A stretch of DNA of 37,599 nt from the NCBI RefSeq assembly GCF_004403465.1, contig NZ_SOGQ01000054.1, positions 26,303-63,901 of the forward strand, read 5' to 3'. The notes beneath the pieces were generated by a model, which ran no database searches, was not told where the DNA came from, and saw only the letters and a program-made list of their open reading frames with translations. Positions 1 to 8,830 of this stretch are shown one piece after another. The stretch is from Cryobacterium sinapicolor (GTDB lineage Bacteria > Actinomycetota > Actinomycetes > Actinomycetales > Microbacteriaceae). A program made the translations under genes and the position numbers. Positions within the stretch are counted from its first letter, which is position 1, and each line of letters begins with the position of its first letter.

Positions 1-206
1 GCCAGTGACGGGTCGTCGACTCCGTGGGACAGCTTCTCCGCGGCGAAGAGCCCGACTTCGATGCGCTGGGCGAGGGTCACCTCGTCGACGGCGGAGAGCA
101 GGGGGCCCTTGCCGATGCGGCGCAGGTAGTCGCCGAAGGCATCCGTCGACGCGCTGTAGGGTGCGGGAGCGGGCGAGGGCTGGGTCTGTTGCGTGACCGT
201 GCTCAT
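1..206 (-). CDS. RNA polymerase sigma-70 family factor, N-terminal part (cut by window edge)
   Basis: Reading the minus strand from the ATG at 204-206 gives a protein starting MSTVTQQTQPSPAPAPYSAS, followed by DAFGDYLRRIGKGPLLSAVD and EVTLAQRIEVGLFAAEKL. The D-x3-YL-x2-IG-x2-PLL...E-x2-LA-x2-IE-x-G pattern is sigma-70 region 1.2, as in principal or group 2 sigma factors of Actinobacteria. Only the first 68 codons are present, so regions 2 to 4 and the group cannot be judged. The short N-terminus before region 1.2 suggests a group 2 (SigB-like) factor rather than the long-tailed primary one; this is inference. Its ATG overlaps the TGA of the upstream gene (ATGA), so the two are probably translationally coupled. 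Confidence 0.85.
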   Translation of the reverse strand, partial: MSTVTQQTQPSPAPAPYSASTDAFGDYLRRIGKGPLLSAVDEVTLAQRIEVGLFAAEKLSHGVDDPSL

Positions 207-541
207 CGCACTGCCGCCCCGGTGGGTGCCGGACGGACGGCGAGACTGGCCGTTGCCCGGTCGAAGGAGGCGAAGTACGACCGCTCCCGAGGGCGGCCGA
301 AGTCCGTCACCTCGAATGCGTCGTCCACGCGCTGGATGAATCCGACGAGAGCCGCCGGATCGCCGTCGGCGATCATCCGGTCACTGATGCGCCATTCCGT
401 GGGGGAGAGTTCGCTGATTCCGATGTCTCTCGCGGGGGCGGTCGAATTCTGTGTGAGAGGAGTCCGAGTGCGCTGAGTCCGTGTGAACTGGGTCTGTCGC
501 CCGTCTTCGCGGATCGTTTTTCGTGTGCCATTGCCGGCCAT
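203..541 (-). CDS. hypothetical protein coupled to the sigma factor gene
   Basis: A 112-residue protein that I do not recognise. The first ~35 residues are rich in Thr, Arg and Gln and look disordered; the centre (ELSPTEWRISDRMIADGDPA, then a region with GFIQRVDDAFEVTDF) looks like a small folded helix/strand unit. The ATG at 541 is chosen because GGAGG lies 5 nt upstream; the GTG immediately before it would be too close to that site. The stop overlaps the sigma factor start by ATGA. Tight coupling to a sigma gene makes a regulatory role thinkable, but there is no anti-sigma motif to support it. The gene is divergent from menB. Confidence 0.7.
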   Translation of the reverse strand: MAGNGTRKTIREDGRQTQFTRTQRTRTPLTQNSTAPARDIGISELSPTEWRISDRMIADGDPAALVGFIQRVDDAFEVTDFGRPRERSYFASFDRATASLAVRPAPTGAAVR

Positions 542-570
542 CACTACCTCCGAGTATTTCTCAATAGTTC

Positions 571-599
571 AGTACACAGGGTGAACACGGAGGCCTCAA
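571..599 (-). promoter_or_regulatory. candidate promoter for the hypothetical-sigma pair
   Basis: On the minus strand TTGAGG (599-594) and TGTACT (576-571) are separated by exactly 17 nt, followed about 30 nt later by the GGAGG site and ATG of the small gene. The -10 is weak, so this is a candidate only. Confidence 0.35.
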
Positions 600-686
600 G
601 GGGCTTGACTTTGCCACTCGAAGGGGGGTGTATACCTGCTCCGGAGCGGCTCGTGGCCGGCCGCAATCCGCCGCCGTGGGCCCGCG

Positions 687-692
687 TAGGCT
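687..692 (+). promoter_or_regulatory. -10 box of leaderless menB
   Basis: TAGGCT ends 7 nt before the ATG at 700, which places the transcription start at or next to the start codon. There is no Shine-Dalgarno sequence. The same TANNNT-to-start spacing recurs at many genes in this window. Confidence 0.55.
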
Positions 693-699
693 GGGGTGC

Positions 700-1611
700 A
701 TGATCGAACAGGTTTCCGAAATCTTCGACCCGAGCCAGTGGCAGGAGGTCGCGGGCTTCGACCGCCTCACCGACGTCACCTACCACCACGACGTGACCGG
801 GCGGATCGCCCGGGTGGCGTTCAACCGGCCCGAGGTGCGGAACGCGTTCCGCCCGCACACCGTCGACGAGCTGCACGCCGCCCTGGAAGACGCACGCGTC
901 AACCCGCGCATCGGGGTGGTGCTCCTGACCGGCAACGGACCGAGCCCGAAGGACGGCGGCTGGGCGTTCTGCTCCGGTGGGGACCAGCGCATCCGTGGCC
1001 GAGACGGTTACAAGTACGCCGAGGGCGAGACCGCATCGGGGATCGACAAGGCCAGGGGCGGCCGGTTGCACATCCTCGAGGTGCAGCGGCTGATCCGGTT
1101 CATGCCCAAGGTCGTCATCGCGGTCATCCCCGGCTGGGCGGCCGGCGGCGGCCACTCCCTGCACGTGGTCTGCGACCTCAGTATCGCCAGCGCCGAGCAC
1201 GGCAAGTTCAAGCAGACGGATGCCGACGTCGGCTCCTTCGACGCCGGCTACGGCAGCGCCTACTTCGCTCGCCAGGTGGGGCAGAAGGCCGCCAGGGAGG
1301 TGTTCTTCCTGGCCCGCGAGTATTCCGCCCAGCGCGCCTTCGAGATGGGGGCCGTGAACGCCGTCGTGCCGCACTCCGAACTCGAGGTGGAGGCGCTGGA
1401 CTGGGCCCGGACGATCCTGACCAAGTCGCCCACCGCCATCCGGATGCTGAAATTCGCCTTCAACGCCGTGGACGACGGCCTGGTCGGCCAGCAGGTGTTC
1501 GCCGGGGAGGCCACCCGCCTCGCCTACGGCACCGACGAGGCGGTCGAGGGGCGCGACGCGTTCCTGGAGAAGCGCGACCCCGACTGGGGTCCCTACGACT
1601 GGCAGTTCTAG
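700..1611 (+). CDS. menB: 1,4-dihydroxy-2-naphthoyl-CoA synthase
   Basis: A 303-residue crotonase-fold enzyme that closes the second ring of menaquinone by Dieckmann-type condensation of O-succinylbenzoyl-CoA. Family signatures: WAFCSGGDQRIRGRDGYKY (oxyanion-hole strand and the Tyr-containing loop), GWAAGGGHSLHVVCDLSIAS (second oxyanion Gly) and VGSFDAGYGSAYFARQVG, followed by the MenB-typical C-terminus ending GPYDWQF. The ATG at 700 is preferred over an upstream in-frame start at 628 because the extra 24 residues are not MenB-like and a TAGGCT -10 box sits 7 nt before 700. Six bases separate it from menE, so the two form an operon. Confidence 0.95.
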   Translation: MIEQVSEIFDPSQWQEVAGFDRLTDVTYHHDVTGRIARVAFNRPEVRNAFRPHTVDELHAALEDARVNPRIGVVLLTGNGPSPKDGGWAFCSGGDQRIRGRDGYKYAEGETASGIDKARGGRLHILEVQRLIRFMPKVVIAVIPGWAAGGGHSLHVVCDLSIASAEHGKFKQTDADVGSFDAGYGSAYFARQVGQKAAREVFFLAREYSAQRAFEMGAVNAVVPHSELEVEALDWARTILTKSPTAIRMLKFAFNAVDDGLVGQQVFAGEATRLAYGTDEAVEGRDAFLEKRDPDWGPYDWQF

Positions 1612-1617
1612 GCGATC

Positions 1618-2796
1618 ATGACCCGGCGGCTGAGGGTGGTGCCGGTCGGTCACCCGCTCGACCTGATGGGCCCGTTGCGCCTGGCGCTGGCCAACACCGG
1701 CGACGCCGTGCTGCCGGTGCCGCGGGGGCAGGAGGCCGCAGCTCGGCCCGGCCTGGGCCGGGTGCCCCGGCAGGTGGCCGTGGTGATCGAGACGTCCGGA
1801 TCGACGGATGCGCCCAAGCGCGTGATGCTCAGCACCGACGCCCTGCTGAGCAGCGCCGCCGCGTCCAGCGTGCGCCTCGGTGGCACCGGTCAGTGGCTGC
1901 TGGCGCTGCCCGTGCACTACATCGCCGGGGTGCAGGTTCTCGTGCGTTCGATCGCGGCCGACACCGTCCCCGTCGTGCTGCCGCCCGGCCACTTCGACCC
2001 GGGCGTGTTCGCCGCCTCGGCCGAGCTCCTCACCGAGCCGCTGCGATTCACCGCCCTAGTGCCGGTGCAGCTGGCCCGGCTGGTCGCTGCGGCCGCGGAC
2101 GACCGTCACCTGCTGGCCGTGCTGCGCCGCTTCGACGGCATCCTGGTCGGCGGCCAGGCACTGCCCCCGCAGCTCGCCGAACGGGCCTTCGACCTCGGCC
2201 TGCACGTGTTCGCCACCTACGGCTCGTCGGAAACCTCCGGCGGCTGTGTCTACAACGGCACGCCCATCGGCAGCACCGCGGTGCGCGTCGTCGACGGGCA
2301 GCTGGAGCTCAGGGGCTCCCTGCTCGCCGAGGGGTATCTGGATGACCCCGGTCGCACCAGCGACCGCTTCATCGAGGTGCACGGGCAACGCTGGTACCGC
2401 ACCGGCGACCTGGGCGAGGTGGATGCCGCGACCGGGATCGTGCGCGTGCTCGGCCGCGTCGACAACGTGATCATCTCCGGCGGCGAGAAGGTATCGCTCG
2501 ACGCGGTCGAGCGGGTCGTTCGGTCGCTGCCGGGCCTCGGCGAGGCCGTGGCGGTGGGGCGGCCCGACGCCACGTGGGGCCAGGTTCCGGTGCTGGTTGT
2601 GCCGGATGGCGCCGGAAAGGCACCCGGAGAGGCCGTCCTCCCCGAAGACTCCCTGGAGCGGATCGGGGAAGCCGTGGCATCCGTGCTGGGCAAGGCGGCG
2701 AGGCCCGCGCGCCTTGTGCGGGTCGCGTCGATTCCGCAGCTTCCCACCGGCAAACCCGACCGCCGGCAGCTGAGCCGGATGCTCGCCGATCTTTGA
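1618..2796 (+). CDS. menE: O-succinylbenzoate-CoA ligase
   Basis: A 392-residue ANL-superfamily adenylate-forming enzyme that activates O-succinylbenzoate with ATP and CoA. The P-loop TSGST is at residues 59-63, followed by TYGSSETSGG (A5), the RTGDLGEV (A7) segment, GRVDNVIISGGEKVSLDAVE (A8 hinge) and the catalytic Lys region PTGKPDRRQL near the C-terminus. The N-terminus is shorter than in Bacillus or E. coli MenE, as I expect for actinobacterial forms. It follows menB by 6 bp and precedes an octamer repeat tract and menA. Confidence 0.92.
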   Translation: MTRRLRVVPVGHPLDLMGPLRLALANTGDAVLPVPRGQEAAARPGLGRVPRQVAVVIETSGSTDAPKRVMLSTDALLSSAAASSVRLGGTGQWLLALPVHYIAGVQVLVRSIAADTVPVVLPPGHFDPGVFAASAELLTEPLRFTALVPVQLARLVAAAADDRHLLAVLRRFDGILVGGQALPPQLAERAFDLGLHVFATYGSSETSGGCVYNGTPIGSTAVRVVDGQLELRGSLLAEGYLDDPGRTSDRFIEVHGQRWYRTGDLGEVDAATGIVRVLGRVDNVIISGGEKVSLDAVERVVRSLPGLGEAVAVGRPDATWGQVPVLVVPDGAGKAPGEAVLPEDSLERIGEAVASVLGKAARPARLVRVASIPQLPTGKPDRRQLSRMLADL

Positions 2797-2800
2797 GCCG

Positions 2801-2888
2801 CCGAGAGACCGTGCCACCGAGAGACCGTGCCACCGAGAGACCGAGAGACCGAGAGACCGAGAGACCGAGAGACCGAGAGACCGAGCCA
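2801..2888. repeat. 8-bp tandem repeat tract (11 units)
   Basis: Eleven consecutive octamers: CCGAGAGA alternates with CCGTGCCA in the first four units, then six CCGAGAGA units follow in a row, then CCGAGCCA. The tract starts 4 bp after the menE stop and ends about 32 bp before the menA -10 box. The period is not a multiple of 3 and the tract lies outside genes. Confidence 0.95.
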
Positions 2889-2920
2889 CAGGGACGCCGG
2901 GACACCGAGCCACCGGCACG

Positions 2921-2926
2921 TACTAT
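2921..2926 (+). promoter_or_regulatory. -10 box of leaderless menA
   Basis: TACTAT followed by 6 nt and the GTG at 2933. No ribosome binding site is visible, so the transcript probably begins at the GTG. Confidence 0.55.
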
Positions 2927-2932
2927 GAAGTC

Positions 2933-3955
2933 GTGGCACACGGAGCGCGGCCGGTCAGGCCCTCACAACAGCGATTGAACCCCACGGCAGCGACGAAGTC
3001 GGCGGCCCGGAACGGAAAGTCGGGCAACCCGGCGCGGCGCAACGGCCCCGCCGGACGCGGCCCGTCTCAGGCTGCCCCCGCCACCGCGGGCGACTGGATC
3101 TCCGGAGCGCGCCTGCGGACCCTCCCGCTGGCGATCGCCCCGGTGGCCCTCGGCACCGGAGCGGCGATCGTCGCGAGCGGCCCCGGCATCTTTCATCCGG
3201 TGCGCGCGGTACTCGCCCTGATCGTGGCCCTGTGCCTGCAGATCGGCGTGAACTACGCCAACGACTACTCCGACGGTATCCGCGGCACCGACGCCAACCG
3301 GATCGGCCCAGCCCGGCTGACCGGCAGCGGGGCCGCCCGGCCCCGAGCCGTGCTCACGGTCGCCGCCGCGTTCTTCGCGCTCGCCGCGCTGGCCGGCCTG
3401 ACCCTGGTCGTGCTGACCGGCCAGTGGTGGCTGTTGCTGGTGGGAGCCGCCGCCATCGTCGCGGCCTGGTTCTACACCGGCGGCCGCAAGCCGTACGGCT
3501 ACTTCGGGCTCGGCGAGGTCTTCGTCTTCGTGTTCTTCGGCCTCGTGGCCACCACCGGCACGACCTACGTACAGGTCGGCACCGTGAACACCGAAAGCTG
3601 GCTGAGCGGCGTCGGCATCGGCCTGATCGCCATGGCCGTGCTCATGGTCAACAACCTGCGAGACCTGGAGCCGGACCGCGCCTCCGGCAAGCGCACCCTC
3701 GCGGTGCTGATCGGGAACACGGCGTCGCGGGTCGTCTTCTGCCTGTTCCTGCTGCTGGCGTTCGTGATCGTCGCCTTCTTCGCGATCTACTACCCGCTGG
3801 CCTGGCTGACGTTTTTCGTGCTGCTGCTCGCGGTGCCGGCCGGGTTGATCACGGTGACGGCGAAGACCGCCGCGGAACTGGTGCTGGCCCTCAAGCTGAC
3901 CAGCTTCGCGGGTCTGGCCTACGGGCTGCTACTCGCCCTTGCCTTCGCGCTGTAG
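2933..3955 (+). CDS. menA: 1,4-dihydroxy-2-naphthoate polyprenyltransferase
   Basis: A 340-residue UbiA-superfamily membrane prenyltransferase that attaches the polyprenyl chain to DHNA, giving demethylmenaquinone. The first Asp-rich motif is N110-D111-x2-D114 with D120 behind it (NYANDYSDGIRGTD); the second is in the MVNNLRDLEPDRASGKRT region. Around eight or nine hydrophobic helices follow a basic, Pro/Ala-rich N-terminal tail of about 50 residues. The GTG at 2933 is chosen from the TACTAT box 6 nt upstream. Its 3' end overlaps the convergent DUF4229 gene by 27 bp. Confidence 0.92.
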   Translation: MAHGARPVRPSQQRLNPTAATKSAARNGKSGNPARRNGPAGRGPSQAAPATAGDWISGARLRTLPLAIAPVALGTGAAIVASGPGIFHPVRAVLALIVALCLQIGVNYANDYSDGIRGTDANRIGPARLTGSGAARPRAVLTVAAAFFALAALAGLTLVVLTGQWWLLLVGAAAIVAAWFYTGGRKPYGYFGLGEVFVFVFFGLVATTGTTYVQVGTVNTESWLSGVGIGLIAMAVLMVNNLRDLEPDRASGKRTLAVLIGNTASRVVFCLFLLLAFVIVAFFAIYYPLAWLTFFVLLLAVPAGLITVTAKTAAELVLALKLTSFAGLAYGLLLALAFAL

Positions 3956-4240
3956 GTCGGTTTCGACCGCCCGCGCGGCGGCGCGGTCAAGGGCCGCGTC
4001 CTCGGATTCGGCGTCCGGGTGCACCGGTTCCTTGTCGGGGTGCCGTGCCTGGTACAGACCCAGAGCGACCTTCTCGCGAGGCTTCCGCAGGAAGATGAAG
4101 GAGAGCGAGGCGCCGATCAACGCGCTGGCGATCGCGGCGATCCACCACTCGATCCGGAGAGCGAGCATCACGGCGAGCGGAACGGCGAACAGGAGCACGC
4201 GGAAGACCGAATAGGACACCCAGGCGGGAACAGCTTTCAT
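3929..4240 (-). CDS. DUF4229-type small membrane protein
   Basis: A 103-residue protein with two hydrophobic segments (VLLFAVPLAVMLALRI and WWIAAIASALIGASLSFIFL), then a basic stretch (RKPREKVALGLYQAR) and a charged C-terminal tail. This matches the plan of the actinobacterial DUF4229 family, whose function is unknown. The ATG at 4240 has TAAACT exactly 6 nt upstream on the minus strand and no Shine-Dalgarno sequence, so it is another leaderless candidate. It converges on menA with a 27-bp overlap. Confidence 0.75.
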   Translation of the reverse strand: MKAVPAWVSYSVFRVLLFAVPLAVMLALRIEWWIAAIASALIGASLSFIFLRKPREKVALGLYQARHPDKEPVHPDAESEDAALDRAAARAVETDLQREGKGE

Positions 4241-4299
4241 GGGCCCAGTTTAGATTGCCGGGCTGTGCGATCACTCACCGATCTCACGGGTGGGAGCCA

Positions 4300-4305
4300 T
4301 ACACT
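4300..4305 (+). promoter_or_regulatory. -10 box of leaderless PLDc_N gene
   Basis: TACACT lies 6 nt before the ATG at 4312. An in-frame ATG at 4306 touches the box and would lie upstream of the expected transcription start, so 4312 is preferred. Confidence 0.5.
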
Positions 4306-4311
4306 ATGGGG

Positions 4312-4788
4312 ATGGTCCGCCTGTGGTTCGCTCTTGGAGTCGTCGTCGTCGTCCTCACCGTCTATACGCTGGTGGATTGCGCGCTTCTGCAACGACCCCG
4401 GGTGCGCGGGCTTCCGCGGTGGGTGTGGATGTTCGTGATCGTGCTCATCCCCGTGATCGGGCCGGTGCTGTGGCTGGTGATCGGTCGCGGCCGCGCCAGC
4501 ACGGGAAAGATCGTGCGTTCATTGGCCCCCGACGACGACATCGACTTCCTCAAGGGTCTGGACCGGGCCAAGTCCGACCAGGAACGGCTTCGTGCCCTCG
4601 AGCAGGAGCTTGCCGACCTCGACGCTCCGGATCCCCGGGACCTCGGTACCACAGGCGCCTCCGGCACGACCGGTACGACCGGCCTGACCGGCCAGGGCAA
4701 CCAGTCCGGCCAGGACGACCCGGCCGGGGTCGAGCCGAAGAAAGCCGAGCCGGGCGAAGGCGATCTGCCTGGCCGGCGGGATGCCTGA
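4312..4788 (+). CDS. PLDc_N-domain membrane protein
   Basis: A 158-residue protein with two N-terminal transmembrane helices (LWFALGVVVVVLTVYTLVD and WVWMFVIVLIPVIGPVLWLV) joined by CALLQRPRVRGLPR, the signature of the phospholipase D nuclease N-terminal domain (PLDc_N) found alone in many Actinobacteria. The rest is a charged cytoplasmic tail with a Gly/Thr-rich low-complexity stretch (GTTGASGTTGTTGLTG). There is no catalytic HKD motif, so it is not itself a phospholipase. It overlaps the menD start by 8 bp, a conserved-looking coupling, but its role in menaquinone synthesis, if any, is unknown. Confidence 0.8.
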   Translation: MVRLWFALGVVVVVLTVYTLVDCALLQRPRVRGLPRWVWMFVIVLIPVIGPVLWLVIGRGRASTGKIVRSLAPDDDIDFLKGLDRAKSDQERLRALEQELADLDAPDPRDLGTTGASGTTGTTGLTGQGNQSGQDDPAGVEPKKAEPGEGDLPGRRDA

Positions 4789-6514
4789 CATCACGCCCAG
4801 CGGTAGCCCGGCCACAGACTTCAGCGTCTCTCTCCTGGGTGAATTCGTGCGTCTCGGCGTGCGCGACGTGGTGCTCAGCCCGGGCGCGCGGTCGCAGGCC
4901 CTCGCCCTGGCCTCGGCCGAACTGGAGCGGATCGGTCTGATCCGGCTGCACGTGCGCCTGGATGAGCGCGGTGCGGGGTTCCTCGCTCTGGGCCTCGCGG
5001 TCGAGTCCGGCCGGCCGGCGCTGGTCGTCTGCACCTCGGGCACGGCCGTGGCCAACCTCCACCCCGCGGTGCTCGAAGCGCATCACTCCGGGGTGCCCAT
5101 GATCCTGCTGACGGCCGACCGGCCGAGCGAGCTCCGTGGCATCCGTTCGAACCAGACCACCCTGCAACCCGGCCTGTTCGGCGTGGCGACGCGGCTGTGC
5201 GTCGATGTGCCCGCACCGGAGGGCGCGGCCGCCGAGCACGCCGACGCCATCACTCTGGCCCGCCGAGCGACGGATGCCGCCACCGGCGCCACCTCGCTCG
5301 ATCCGGGCCCGGTGCAGCTCAACCTGGCGTTCCGGGAGCCGTTGTCGGCGCCGGTGGCGCTCACCGCCGACGCCATCTCGGGCCCGGCCGTCGTGGCAGA
5401 GTCGGCCGCGCTGCTCGACGCGTCCGTCGTGTCCGCCGCCACCGAACCGGTCTTCCTGGTCACGGGCGGCCCGCGCACCGTGGTCATCGCCGGTGCGGGC
5501 GCCGGCGCCGAGGCCGAGGAGTTCGCGCGCGCCGGCGGCTGGCCGCTGCTGGCGGAGGTGTGCAGCGGTGCACGGTTCGGCCCGAACCTCGTGTCCGCCT
5601 ACCGCGAGCTGCTGCTGGCCTCCGATCTGGGCGGCCGGGTCGAGCGCGTGGTCGTGTTCGGTCACCCGACGCTCAGCCGCGAGGTGCCGGCCATGATCCT
5701 GCGCGAGGGCGTGGAGACCATCGTGGTGGCTCCCTCCGGCATCGAATGGTTCAACCCCGGACACCGGGTGCGCGTCTTCGCCCGTGCCGCCGCCCCGGAT
5801 GCGGCGGCAATCGAAGCGGCCGGCACCTCCGAGGGGCGGGAATGGCTGGGACGCTGGGTGATGTCCAGCCGCCACCTGCTGGCCGCGGGGGCCGCCCGGG
5901 AGTCGATCCCGATGAGCGACCGCGGGATCACCCGCGAAGAACTGGCCGCGATGCGCGCGCCGGTCACCCGACCCATGCTCGTGGACGCCGTCTGGCGCGC
6001 CTCCTGGCCGCACGACCGCCTGGTTTTCGGTGCCTCCCGGCTGGTGCGGGTGGCCGACCGCCGCGTTCCCGGCAAGAAGATCTCCGTGCACTCCAACCGG
6101 GGCCTGGCCGGTATCGACGGCACGATCGCCACGAGCGTCGGCATCGCGCTGGCCAGCCAGACCGGGCCGACCCCGCAGTCCACCGGGCTCACCCGGCTGG
6201 TGGTCGGCGACCTCACCCTGCTGCACGATGTCGGATCGCTCCTGCTCACCCCGGGGGAGGCGCTCCCGCGGCTGCAGATCATCGTCGGCAACGACGGCGG
6301 CGGCACCATTTTCGATGGCCTCGAGGTGGCGGCATCCGCCCGCGCCGACGCCGTCAACCGGGTTCTTTTCACCCCGCAGCAGGCCGACCTGGCCCATCTC
6401 GCCGCGGCCTACGGCTGGTCCTACGGTCTCGCGGCCACGCGGAGCGACCTCGAGCGGAGCCTGACAGCACCGCACGCGGGGCCGAGCATCCTCGAGGTTC
6501 CGCTGGTTCGCTAG
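4781..6514 (+). CDS. menD: 2-succinyl-5-enolpyruvyl-6-hydroxy-3-cyclohexene-1-carboxylate synthase
   Basis: A 577-residue thiamine-diphosphate enzyme that joins isochorismate and 2-oxoglutarate, the first committed step of menaquinone synthesis. The N-terminal part has VVLSPGARSQ, RLDERGAGFLALGLA (active-site Glu region), CTSGTAVANLHPAVLEAHHS and ILLTADRPSELRGIRSNQT. The C-terminal cofactor domain has VVGDLTLLHDVGSLL and the NDGGGTIF pyrophosphate-binding end. Its ATG overlaps the preceding membrane gene, with GGCGGG directly upstream. Substrate isochorismate would come from MenF, encoded at 7533-8765 on the other strand. Confidence 0.93.
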   Translation: MPDITPSGSPATDFSVSLLGEFVRLGVRDVVLSPGARSQALALASAELERIGLIRLHVRLDERGAGFLALGLAVESGRPALVVCTSGTAVANLHPAVLEAHHSGVPMILLTADRPSELRGIRSNQTTLQPGLFGVATRLCVDVPAPEGAAAEHADAITLARRATDAATGATSLDPGPVQLNLAFREPLSAPVALTADAISGPAVVAESAALLDASVVSAATEPVFLVTGGPRTVVIAGAGAGAEAEEFARAGGWPLLAEVCSGARFGPNLVSAYRELLLASDLGGRVERVVVFGHPTLSREVPAMILREGVETIVVAPSGIEWFNPGHRVRVFARAAAPDAAAIEAAGTSEGREWLGRWVMSSRHLLAAGAARESIPMSDRGITREELAAMRAPVTRPMLVDAVWRASWPHDRLVFGASRLVRVADRRVPGKKISVHSNRGLAGIDGTIATSVGIALASQTGPTPQSTGLTRLVVGDLTLLHDVGSLLLTPGEALPRLQIIVGNDGGGTIFDGLEVAASARADAVNRVLFTPQQADLAHLAAAYGWSYGLAATRSDLERSLTAPHAGPSILEVPLVR

Positions 6515-6562
6515 GTTTGCCGGGACACCCGCGGGACACTGGTCTGCAACGAAAGGCGCACC

Positions 6563-7429
6563 ATGACTGAACACAGTGAGCAGGAATTCTGGGCCGGCGA
6601 ACCGAGGGCGTTGCTGCGGGTGACGCCGGGGTTCCGGCTCGCGGACGTGGATCCCGGCTCCACGCCCGGCTTCGACGGGGTGGAGAAGGACAACGCGGAC
6701 GAGGCGCTCGCCGCCGGTGTCGGCGTGCTGTCGGAGCTGCAGGAGATGCTCTTCGCGAACAGCCGGTCCGGCGACCCGCGCCGGGTGCTCCTCGTGCTGC
6801 AGGCCATGGACACGGCCGGCAAAGGCGGTATCGTGCGCCACGTCGTCGGCGCTGTCGACCCGCAGGGCATCCGTTTGCACGCGTTCAAGGCGCCCACCGA
6901 CGAGGAACGGGCCCACGACTTCCTCTGGCGGGTGCGCACGCGGCTGCCCGACGCCGGCCTGATCGGGGTCTTCGACCGGTCGCACTACGAGGACGTGCTG
7001 GTCGGCCGGGTGCGCGCGCTGGCCCCGGCTGCAGAGATCGAGGAGCGCTACGGGGTGATCCGCGACTTCGAGCAGGGGCTCGTCGACCAGGGCACCACCA
7101 TCGTCAAGGTCATGCTGCACATCGGCTCCGACGACCAGAAGGAACGCCTGGCCGAGCGGCTGGAGCGCCCGGACAAGCACTGGAAGTACCACCCGGGGGA
7201 CATCGACGAACGGATGCTGTGGCCCGCCTACCAGGAGGCGTACCAGATCGCCCTCGAACGCACCTCGACCGACGACGCGCCGTGGTTCGTGGTGCCGGCC
7301 GAGAAGAAGTGGTACGCCCGCCTGGCCGTCCAGCACCTGCTGATCGACGCCTTGCAGCGCCTGGACCTGACTTGGCCGTCGGCGGCCTTCGACGTCGAGG
7401 TCGAGAAGGCCCGCCTCGCCGCGACTTGA
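6563..7429 (+). CDS. ppk2: polyphosphate kinase 2 family protein
   Basis: A 288-residue PPK2-fold enzyme that moves phosphate between polyphosphate and nucleotides. Walker A is MDTAGKGG at residues 82-89 and the Walker B-type segment is GVFDRSHYEDVLVGRV near 137. A Lys/Arg-rich lid (RLERPDKHWKYHPGDIDER) and a C-terminal KKWYARLAVQHLL helix follow, typical of single-domain PPK2. Whether it prefers NDP or NMP cannot be told from sequence alone. GAAAGG lies 6 nt before the ATG, so unlike most neighbours it has a normal leader. It sits inside the menaquinone block with no obvious pathway link. Confidence 0.88.
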   Translation: MTEHSEQEFWAGEPRALLRVTPGFRLADVDPGSTPGFDGVEKDNADEALAAGVGVLSELQEMLFANSRSGDPRRVLLVLQAMDTAGKGGIVRHVVGAVDPQGIRLHAFKAPTDEERAHDFLWRVRTRLPDAGLIGVFDRSHYEDVLVGRVRALAPAAEIEERYGVIRDFEQGLVDQGTTIVKVMLHIGSDDQKERLAERLERPDKHWKYHPGDIDERMLWPAYQEAYQIALERTSTDDAPWFVVPAEKKWYARLAVQHLLIDALQRLDLTWPSAAFDVEVEKARLAAT

Positions 7430-7489
7430 GAGTGCCCGTTCCGGTCGGGAGTGACCCGCGGAACGGACACTCTCGACCGGAACGGGCAC
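7428..7489. terminator. three-part inverted repeat between ppk2 and menF
   Basis: The left arm at 7428-7447 can pair in two exclusive ways. Its part GTGCCCGTTCCGGTCG (7432-7447) pairs perfectly with 7474-7489 (16 bp). Its part at 7428-7443 pairs with 7459-7474 with 15 of 16 matches. The element overlaps the ppk2 stop codon and lies between convergent genes, so it probably acts as a bidirectional terminator, although there is no T-tract. Confidence 0.7.
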
Positions 7490-7532
7490 CCGTGCGACGG
7501 CCGTTCAGTCGACAGGCAAAGCGGGACGGAGG

Positions 7533-8765
<1,233 letters not shown>

Positions 8766-8771
8766 CTGCAC

Positions 8772-8777
8772 AGCCTA
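8772..8777 (-). promoter_or_regulatory. -10 box of leaderless menF
   Basis: TAGGCT on the minus strand, 6 nt before the GTG at 8765. No -35 hexamer or Shine-Dalgarno sequence is apparent. Confidence 0.5.
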
Positions 8778-8818
8778 TGCCAGCGGCTGTGGAGAGCCCC
8801 GCGTGTCCGTGGGCAATC

Positions 8819-8824
8819 TAGACT
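8819..8824 (+). promoter_or_regulatory. -10 box of leaderless menG
   Basis: TAGACT lies 6 nt before the GTG at 8831. Together with the menF box this makes a compact divergent pair, 41 bp apart. Confidence 0.5.
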
Positions 8825-8830
8825 GAGTAA

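Noticed and set aside
4550..7489. A 979-codon open frame on the minus strand across menD and ppk2
   Set aside because: It is the antisense shadow of two well-identified genes in GC-rich DNA; its protein is an Arg/Gly/His-rich low-complexity string with no family motif.
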